Assembly (NCBI GenBank): GCA_038501625.1
Contig: JAZAYU010000015.1
Location: 2,998,991 to 3,062,990, forward strand
Direction: 5' to 3'
DNA: 64,000 bases
From: Corbicula japonica
Lineage: Eukaryota > Mollusca > Bivalvia > Venerida > Cyrenidae
The position numbers and the translations under genes are program-made. The first letter of the stretch is position 1. Each line of letters begins with the position of its first letter. Of the stretch, positions 55,966-64,000 are shown piece by piece. The notes beneath the pieces were generated by a model that saw only the letters and a program-made list of their open reading frames with translations, ran no database searches and was not told where the DNA came from.

Positions 55966-58900
55966 TTCAAACCTATAATTCCAGTGAAAGATTCTAAAAC
56001 ATAATAAACGCTAAGTGTTGATGCCTTGTGGTTTTCAGATGCGAAGGTTTATCGTTACCAAGAGTAAGAACAATTCCCTTGGTAAAAACATCTAGATCTG
56101 GTTCTAGCAAAAATCGCATCTAGTTCACGATGTTGAAAATTGTTGTCGGTCATCCTGATGACCGACATATTATAATGGACCAAACTTGAACTTTGAAGGG
56201 TAACACCGGTTAACAGCGGCACCGGACGTGGTCACTTTAGACAAAGCCACCCGTCTAGAGCTTGGGAATGCTATTCCGTTCCCCCTATTTGCAAGAAAAG
56301 TCTTCTAAATGTTGATGAAACAATATCTGGACGTTGTAGTAACATCAAATCTGAAATTGAGCTGATATATAACGACATGTTAAATTATATAAACATACGT
56401 GTGTTGTATTTTCTACAGGGTGTAGAAATAATGTTATGCGTCTTTTTTTTTAGAAAGTCACGTGATGCAAACCTTCATTGCAAAATATTATTTGTGTATA
56501 AATTGAACTAAATAGATTCGATCCGTTATATTGATTTTGTTGGTCAAAAGCAAGACATCGTTTATGTTTTTCTTAGAGACCTAATGAATATCCGACTTTG
56601 GCGGGAAAGGCTGTCTGTAAACAAAAGTTTACAAAAAGCTAGTCGGTCATTAGCATACACTTTTAACCAAAAATATATTCCAAAATCTAGAGTTCAACAA
56701 CAAAATTTCGTCACTGTCCTATGGTGGGGGGATGAGCAGCCTGACAGGGACTCAAATTATTATATTTATTATTCTGATCTTCAACAATTTCGTTAGAATG
56801 CTGAACTTCTACATGTAATCTATTGGTGGTTCTCGCACATTTTCCTGTTTTTGTTTGTTTGTTTTCATGATGTCAATTTCAGTGTATGCCACGTTAGATG
56901 ACATAATGCGGGTTTCACAAAAATGTCCATGCATTGACTTTGAACATTGATGAAGACTTCTACCAATGTGTTAATTTAAAACATTTTCTTTCTTGTGGTA
57001 TAAATCACCAAACATACGGTCGTGAAACAGTAGAGCCTAGAGGCTTATAGCAAACGAGGAGATGTTTTAAACAAGCATTTAGGAGGAAACGAATGCTCAG
57101 AACTTGCTTAATTGTCAAAATGTTGTCTTTTAAAGAAAGATTTTGCTTTTTGCGGTTTCCAGTGCAAATGTTGCGAATGTTCTCGGATGTTAACGGAAGT
57201 TTAGCGAAGTGAGGTGATCATTGTTTAAAGTAAAAAAAAGGATCAGCAATTTTGCCATTTGTTTGCGATTTCCAGTGCAACTTTGGTGAATGTTCTCAGA
57301 AGATACCGGAGGTTTAGCGAATGTGACATGGCCATTGTTTAAAGTAAACATATGAGATCAGCATGGGCAATATTTTTATCTAATATCACAAGCGTAGTCA
57401 AATGGGCGGCGCTACGCTAAAAGACAGTCATCAATACGATTAATAAGCTGCGGACGACAGAGATAAACCACTAGAATGGCCACATGAGGTTAATTGCACT
57501 TAATGATTACACGTTCAGCGTGGAAGCATCAATAATGATTTTGTTTATTGAACTTGTCTGATATCAATTTATAGGATAAATGGCGTCACGTTACCTCAGT
57601 TACAAGTACTTAGTTAGTCAAGTTTGTTGAAAAATAATTTCAATCCATAATTACAAATGTAGTTGTTATCAGATAATCAACCTCACAATTTTGCATTTCA
57701 CGAGCGCACTATTGAAATAACCTGAGCTGCGAGAGTTTAAACCTAGTTGGTTTGATGACTACCCATCTCTTCATTAGTTATGAACATTACATTTTATCTT
57801 TTATTCGCAATTGCTCATTTAGAGGGACATATACATGTATTATGCTCTTTCTCAAAGATTTGCATAAAATTGCCTAGTTTTGAGCTTGTTGCACAAAAAC
57901 TGCCATGTTTTTTTATCTATCTATTTCCCTGTCCTTTTGATATCCAAGTTGGAGTAGTAATTACGATGCGGTATTTTATGTTTTTGATATGCTTAAAAGT
58001 CTTTAACAGGCTCAATGAAACCGAGCCTGCAATATTTTCACATTTTTCGTCTTCGGTGGTTTTCAAAGTGACCTTTTCATCTATTTTAAGAAAACAAAAC
58101 TTAAACAATTGTTTTGAAATAGAAACTTGGTAACCATTCTATACGTGCATCTGTATGTTTATCATTTAAACTTTAACTATTTAATTTATGTTACAAAACT
58201 TCCGCCGCCATAAAATTCAAAACTTGCTCTTGAATATACACTCAACCAAAGTTCTAATTGGTCATTAATTGAATATGTTTACAATGTATGCTAGTTTCAT
58301 TTGTTCCATACGTCAAGAGAGGTTGTGGAAAGAACTGTTTTGTCTTGAAATCAATTATTTACTGTCTTTTAAATCTTTATTGAATGTTTTCTTAAATGAA
58401 TCCAATACCATTTACTTACACACCGCAGGGTCAAAAGTAGAGCAGTCTTAAATTGAAAGGGAGGTAATTTTAAAATTGGATACTTTGAAAGAGGTTTATT
58501 TAAACAATGTGCCATTGAATAATCATGTTTTCTGTTTTTCCTACTAACGAGGGGTCCTATTACAACAAAACAAGAAATTAAGAGCACATTTCTGTTTGCT
58601 TGACCTTTTTTATGGAAGAAATGCATTTTTAGCAAAATTAAGGATAACTCTTGCCAAACTGTTCCAAAGTCAATAATTACAAGATTAAAGAGTAAGTTGA
58701 AGACTGTTGTTGGCATATGATTATAAAAAAGATTGAATTCAATGTCTTTCTAATAAAAGTGACCAATTAGAACTTTTGTTGAGTGTAAGCATTATTAACG
58801 AAATACGAATTGATTTATTTTGATTCCCCCATTCCCTCTCAAAACCGCATCTATCCATGCGTTCTGTTCTTGTGGTCTATAGTGAATGGTTGGACTCGTC

Positions 58901-61147
58901 GCAGTTGCAATCCAAATTGAGTTTTACTTGTAAAAGATTTCCGGGGATGCCCGTGACCCCAAATGTCTGCTTCCCCATACACATGCAATATAACAGATCT
59001 GATTTCGGTCTTGGGATACTAAACAATAACATTATTTGACAAGTACAGTAAGGTAGACAACACAAGCACTATCATTTCTATGTAAGGGCGATCTACTAGA
59101 ATATACTGCAAGCAATGCAAAACCAGCCTTTAAAGTAGAGAAATAGTTGTCTTCAGAACAGTGGCATAACGACAATTCCTTTGATGATAGATTAATTCAA
59201 ATACAAATAGTTATTCTTGAGTTTCTTTAAAAGTTTTAGAGAAAATCGTTCAAACAAAAAAAAATATGAGCAGCATAAAGCTTAAGTGAAAGAAATAAAT
59301 GCATCAGCATCCTAATTTATTGTTTACTGTCTTTTAACGCCCGTCAACTTCAAGTTTGACGAGATCTGCTGAACCAACTAAAACTACATTTTATGAATGT
59401 TGGTAATGAATACTGAATATTATTAGCGTGGCTTTTCTCTCAATGTACAAATAAGTATCTACTGCGGAAAGTTCTATGTTACCTCTTTGAGCATTCGGGT
59501 TAATGTAACATATTCATCAGATTCGCTGGTGCTTAAACAACGTAATTATTTATACACGTCCTGAAAAAAAATTACGCCTACTAGAGACATGATTATTTAT
59601 ATTGATGCCTTTTGCTGGTACACGTCTTCTTCATTTTTCAATAAATCAAACATCAGCCGTTCAACTTTGTTTGCATGCTTTAAAGTAACAGAATTGTACA
59701 ATGTTTATGTGTTCTCTTGTTTATGTTTTGTACATACAGAGAAATGTAAATGGAAATAAACTTGAAACATCAACTAAATTCACAAATAGTTTGTCAGATA
59801 CAGTCTGTGTGACTTTGATCGACAGAATACTGGCCATATCATTGACTTACATTGGTCCAAAAGTAAATACAAGAACGAATACATACCTACTTATTCTTTT
59901 AATTTATTTGCTAATGACCGACTAGCTTTTTGGAAAGCTAAAACTTGTTATTTACTACGATCTTACAAAAGGGTGCACAGCAGCCATTAATCCGACAGAT
60001 ATCCGGTAAAATGAGTGTTTTTAGTAGTCCCTCGTACGTACTGTACCGCATCGAGTCAGGCTTTGAAAGCCAAATCGGCTTCTGTGGTAGTCCGCAATAG
60101 ATGATCAAGCTCTTCGTATGTTATGAGAGGTAAGGTATCAATAGACGAAATCATGATAACCAGTCAACTTTCCGAATATCTGCTGCTGCTGCTGCTGCTC
60201 GCCCTTTATGTTTTACAAAATTGAGTCAAAATTTCAATAATCGAGTAAATGTATTTAAGTCCATTTAACCTTAAAACCTGTCCCCTATGGGAAAACACAA
60301 GAAAAATAAAATAAGGATAACAACAAATAAATAAATTGTTTGCAAGGATGCAATGACATATTGTTCGTACATGTATCATGATAGCATGATATGATTGATG
60401 CTAAGATAAGAAGTTATTTACGCTCTCAGTGTAGAAAATAGGACAATGTGAACACTTACACACTGTAATTAATAACTGTTATTTTAGTTTGTTGTGTTTT
60501 TCTTTGCATCACTTAAAAAGGCAGTAATTACAACAATAAATAAGCGTACATGTTTGTTATTATAATAAACTAAAATAAAACAAACTTACGGTAATGGAGA
60601 TCGTATTACTTGCAATTACCATACATTAAACTTGCCTCTTATCACTGTGTGAAATATGCGACTACACGTTTGGGAAATGCTCAGGTCAACGGTTTATGAC
60701 CATGTTCAAAACCACTAAATAAGTCGTGCTCAAAACTATTTTAGAAATAGCAGAGTTTATGATAAGGTCAAAAGTTGAAGAAAATTACTATTGGTATTTT
60801 GACGTGGTACAATCTTTGTTGAAAAGGAACATGTATGGTTTTAAATTGATACCGAAATCTAGAAAAAAAGGATGTTAATTTCTGAAGATTTTACTATCCT
60901 CGGCTAAATTACAGGTAGAAAATACATTTACATATTACATATTAATTAATAAGCAAAAACGTTCACAAAACTAAATCGGTCCAACGCGGCACAGCCACTG
61001 ATTTAATTTGTAAATGCTCATTAACACTTAACGACTTAGAGGTTGAACTTATAGTAAGCAGGTAAGTAGATGAATTCATTTGCTGGTAAATCATTAATAA
61101 AATGATTCGCAAGTACTGATTTACACAAATAAATTTCCAAACAATCT
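55966..61147. other. Non-coding stretch upstream of the Ldh_2 gene
   Basis: No gene recognised. It holds a partial dispersed repeat near 57995-58040, the 58239-58785 element and a short (CTG)n at 60181-60200. The Ldh_2 promoter should lie at the left side, but no TATA-like motif stands out. Confidence 0.55.
58239..58785. mobile_element. 547-bp MITE with TA target site
   Basis: It starts CACTCAACCAAAGTTCTAAT and its mirrored right end reads ATTAGAACTTTTGTTGAGTG, with TA on both sides. The ends match for about 26 bp. An open frame of 115 codons inside shows no motif and is not called. Confidence 0.75.
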
Positions 61148-61271
61148 GTGCCCAATGTTATAAAACTGAGCATGGAAACCAGTCTCAAATCTCAAGCATC
61201 TGATTGGCTGAAATGGCGACTTCAGATCCTTGAGATTTGAGACTGGTTTCCAATCTCAGTTTTATAACCCT
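61148..61271. mobile_element. Palindromic MITE, copy 6 (centre deleted)
   Basis: Arms AATGTTATAAAACTGAGCAT and mirrored AATCTCAGTTTTATAAC; about 25 bp of the right arm next to the centre is missing. Confidence 0.75.
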
Positions 61272-63295
61272 CAACCATGAAAAATGTTGAAATTCCATTT
61301 GACGAAATATAATTTCAACCGCTAAAAGGCGGTATATTCTTTAAACGAGATCAGTGAAACTTTTTTTTGCATACAATGTAAGACTTAACAAAGTTTACAG
61401 TTGATCATTAACAAAGAACGACTGATGCTATTTTATTTTAGTCTCGGCTACTTGACATATCGTCTCACTGCATTAAGTGATTTTTTTTTCTTTAAACATA
61501 CACGTATTTTATTTATACCAAGCCATAATTATTACTTTTCTAATACGTGTTGTCGCTGCTTTAATACAATTGTGCACTGTCAAAAAAAAACATGTATCTG
61601 TTGTTTGTTTTAATCGGTGTTATCTTTCAAAAATCTGTCAAGACTTTCTGTATTTATTGCTTATCTGACGTTTAGGCGATGAATATCTGGCGTTAAGGCG
61701 GGGAGTTGATACGAGGATGTGGTTTAAGGGAAAGAACTGCATTACACAATTCGACGTCGTTGAACATTGTAATGTCCCTTACACTTGCCTAGGCTTTAAC
61801 AGGTTGCACTGTGGTACCATTTAATTTCGCGCACAATACATCTGACATTTTCGCGCGGACAGAAGTGGCGCAGTTTTAATATGTATTAGAATATGTTTAT
61901 ACACCGGCACATATACAACAACAGCACTGGAATATATATTGATTCAATACATGTATGAAGCAAATTTAAGTTTGGAGCGAAAATATGCTGAAAAAAGACT
62001 GAAATACATACATAGCGCGATTTTTTTACACCATCAAACCAAATTTCGGAGTTTGTCCACACCCAAGCTGTGGTATCATTATATTTCGCGTGGGTTTAAT
62101 TTTTGCATATTTCGCTCCTGGGCAAGTGCGCGAAATCATATCCCATCGAAATCATACCTTTATATATATCTAATGTTACGAGAATAATATAACCGCGCAA
62201 ATTAATGCCCGCGCGAAAATGCAATTTTACTTTTTTCACGAAATTTGTTTTCCGCCAAATTAAAAGATAGCACAGCAAATTTTACCGATGCACTGTAAAG
62301 ATTACTTTAGAACAGGACAAAATATTTTTTTAAGTTAAAACATCACCTACAGCTTGTTGATACACAATAAACAGTGAATATCAATTTTATCCAAATGCGA
62401 CAGCTTGAATAAAATGCAGCATTTGACACCTGGCCATCAATGAGAGATTCCTTTATACTATTAAGCTTATTTGATATCAATATGAAAATGCAATATTTGA
62501 TATTTACTGCCCAAAAGCGACGAGGGGAAAGGGGTAGGGTTTAAGTAACCCCACTGAATCCACCCTTGGTTGATGATGGTATACAACTGATAACTTTTTC
62601 CCACCACAGAATTATCAGTTTATTTCACAGTAAAATTAGACTGTGTCTTCAGGACATTTTGCACATTGTTATGCAGGTTTTACGAAAGGTGATAAAAGTG
62701 ATATATTTCTTTGGAAATCGATTTATTTCTTATTAACAGAAACTTCAACAAAACTCACCATATATACTTTTTATTGTAATTAATACAAGAGTATTCATCA
62801 ACCCATATATCACATGAACTGAATTTTAATCATAATGTTGAGTTTAAGTTGAGTTAAATGTACCAAGGAAAGTAACAACAAAATGTAATTACACAATAAT
62901 TGTCACTATGGTTACTCTGTTTCTTCACCAGGTGATGACTGTTTGGTTATGCTGCTGGAAAATGGAACTCTGCATCAGTCACTGGTCTGAACACCAAACC
63001 ACATACTGTCTACTGCTAACTTTTGATTATCCATTTTGTTTTTCGGAAAATAAACTTGAATTTTTCAAGCGAATTTTTCTGCATTGTGAAATTGAATTAC
63101 ACCACACATATGTCATTTGTAAATTTTTGTACGCAAAATGTAATTTTAGGCTTATGAAATGAGCAAGAGGCATTTAAGTCTTCTGATTTTTCTCCAGCAA
63201 TGTTCATTACATCCATCATGATTTCAGACTGAACGTCGAGAAATGACAAATGTTCATCCATTAAAGAGTCCTCCTCTTGATATTGATGATGTCCA
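61272..63295. other. Non-coding stretch
   Basis: No gene recognised. It contains CGCG-rich pieces of the CTGTGGTATCAT MITE family near 61808-61870 and 62068-62230. Confidence 0.5.
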
Positions 63296-63345
63296 TCACT
63301 GTGTTTCTGCTTGTTTGTACTCTTCAATCAAACTGTCTAATGTCT
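63296..63345 (-). CDS. Candidate terminal exon of an unseen gene
   Basis: After a good acceptor (TTGTTTCAG) the frame reads TLDSLIEEYKQAETQ then TGA. It is short and has no motif; the rest of the gene would lie beyond 64000. It could be chance. I report it only because acceptor, charged helical sequence and stop occur together. Confidence 0.2.
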
Positions 63346-63424
63346 CTGAAACAATATACTGTATTCTTTAAACATTTTTCCACTTTTTTAATTAAATGTT
63401 TTATCGCATGTGGAAACAGTATAG

Positions 63425-63590
63425 ATCAAGGCTTAGTGTAGACCACACACCCTTGCTGTCTTATTAGGATCTACACTGGTTGCTTCTTAAGTATTTGTTC
63501 AGGAATAACCAAATGAACCAAAAACAAACAGTGTAGATCCTGATCAGATGTAACAGATGTGTTGGCTGATCTGGATCTACACTTTTCACA
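63425..63590. mobile_element. TTAA MITE family, copy 3 (core only)
   Basis: It shares GTGTAGATCCTGATCAG and GATCTGGATCTACACTTTT blocks with the other copies. Termini are not recognisable. Confidence 0.5.
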
Positions 63591-63794
63591 ATATCACATG
63601 AAGCAGAGTTCAACTTTGACTTTGCAAACTGTTTAGCTTGCAACCTTTTATATCAACACTCTAATGCCATTTTTTATGAAGTAACAATCTTTGAGGTGTC
63701 AGCTTTTATTAAACTAAGGTTTGAAGGTCAGTCTCAAAACTCTAACATATAACTGGCTAATTTTGAAACTGTGCTTAGTTTTAGCTGCTATAGG

Positions 63795-63927
63795 TTCCAT
63801 GATCATAAAACAGTGATTGGAGTCCAGTCTCAAATATTAAACATCTGAAAATGGAGACTATATGGAGACTTAAAGCTTGAGATTTGAGACTGGTCCCCAT
63901 TTTCAATTGTTTTGATCTTCCATGGTA
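63795..63927. mobile_element. Palindromic MITE, copy 7 (decayed)
   Basis: It keeps GAGTCCAGTCTCAAAT and mirrored TTGAGATTTGAGACTGGT arms with a TGATCATAAAAC end. A half-copy seems to sit just before it (63715-63790). Confidence 0.55.
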
Positions 63928-64000
63928 CAGACTGGAAACTGGAAATCTGATTTTCCTAAGTTCAGCAGTCCAAATACGATTGAGCAGAAGATCATATCAA

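Noticed and set aside
58369..58716. 115-codon minus open frame as a gene
   Set aside because: It lies wholly inside a TA-flanked MITE, lacks motifs and shows no splice or promoter context.
60181..60200. (CTG)n as an expandable coding repeat
   Set aside because: Only about six units and no gene around it.

Overview
The window looks like nuclear DNA of a marine mollusc, most probably a bivalve. It is AT-rich, has short exons in long introns, and is crowded with tRNA-derived SINEs, short inverted-repeat elements with TA or TTAA target sites, and minisatellites. The lineage is an inference from repeat style and protein content; no marker gene is present.

Positions 1-29150 hold one large gene on the minus strand. 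I could place 32 coding exons (28976 down to 911) whose GT/AG boundaries and phases join without a break into 1532 codons. The protein starts with a signal peptide and an EMI-like cysteine module, then an EGF-like repeat and a TB-like CC...GGGAWG module. Three vWD-C8-TIL assemblies and three LDL-receptor class A repeats follow, and a Thr/Ser/Pro-rich stretch begins at the end. This is the N-terminal plan of SCO-spondin. The gene runs off the left edge. A TATA box at 29144-29149 fits a start of transcription near 29118. The introns hold SINEs, MITEs, a 54-bp satellite and several short tandem repeats.

Positions 29150-49870 show no host gene I can support. They contain a 1.8-kb element of degenerate tandem units with inverted ends, two TTAA-flanked elements (one a MITE inside the gene to the left), an 891-bp Tigger-like element, several MITEs, 42-bp and other minisatellites, and a 24-bp repeat found in both orientations around 42-49 kb. 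At 46338-48802 a decayed non-LTR reverse transcriptase (minus) abuts the 3' part of a pogo/Tigger-type transposase with a PHD-like finger (plus).

Positions 49874-55965 hold a second complete host gene on the minus strand. Ten exons encode a 355-residue NAD(P)-dependent malate/L-lactate/ureidoglycolate dehydrogenase-type (Ldh_2) oxidoreductase. Its introns hold several inverted-repeat elements, including two palindromic MITEs back to back.

Positions 56000-64000 are mostly non-coding, with further MITEs. One weak candidate last exon (63296-63345, minus) may belong to a gene beyond the right edge. The two host genes have unrelated jobs: one is a secreted adhesive or matrix glycoprotein, the other a metabolic enzyme. 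Nothing suggests they act together.
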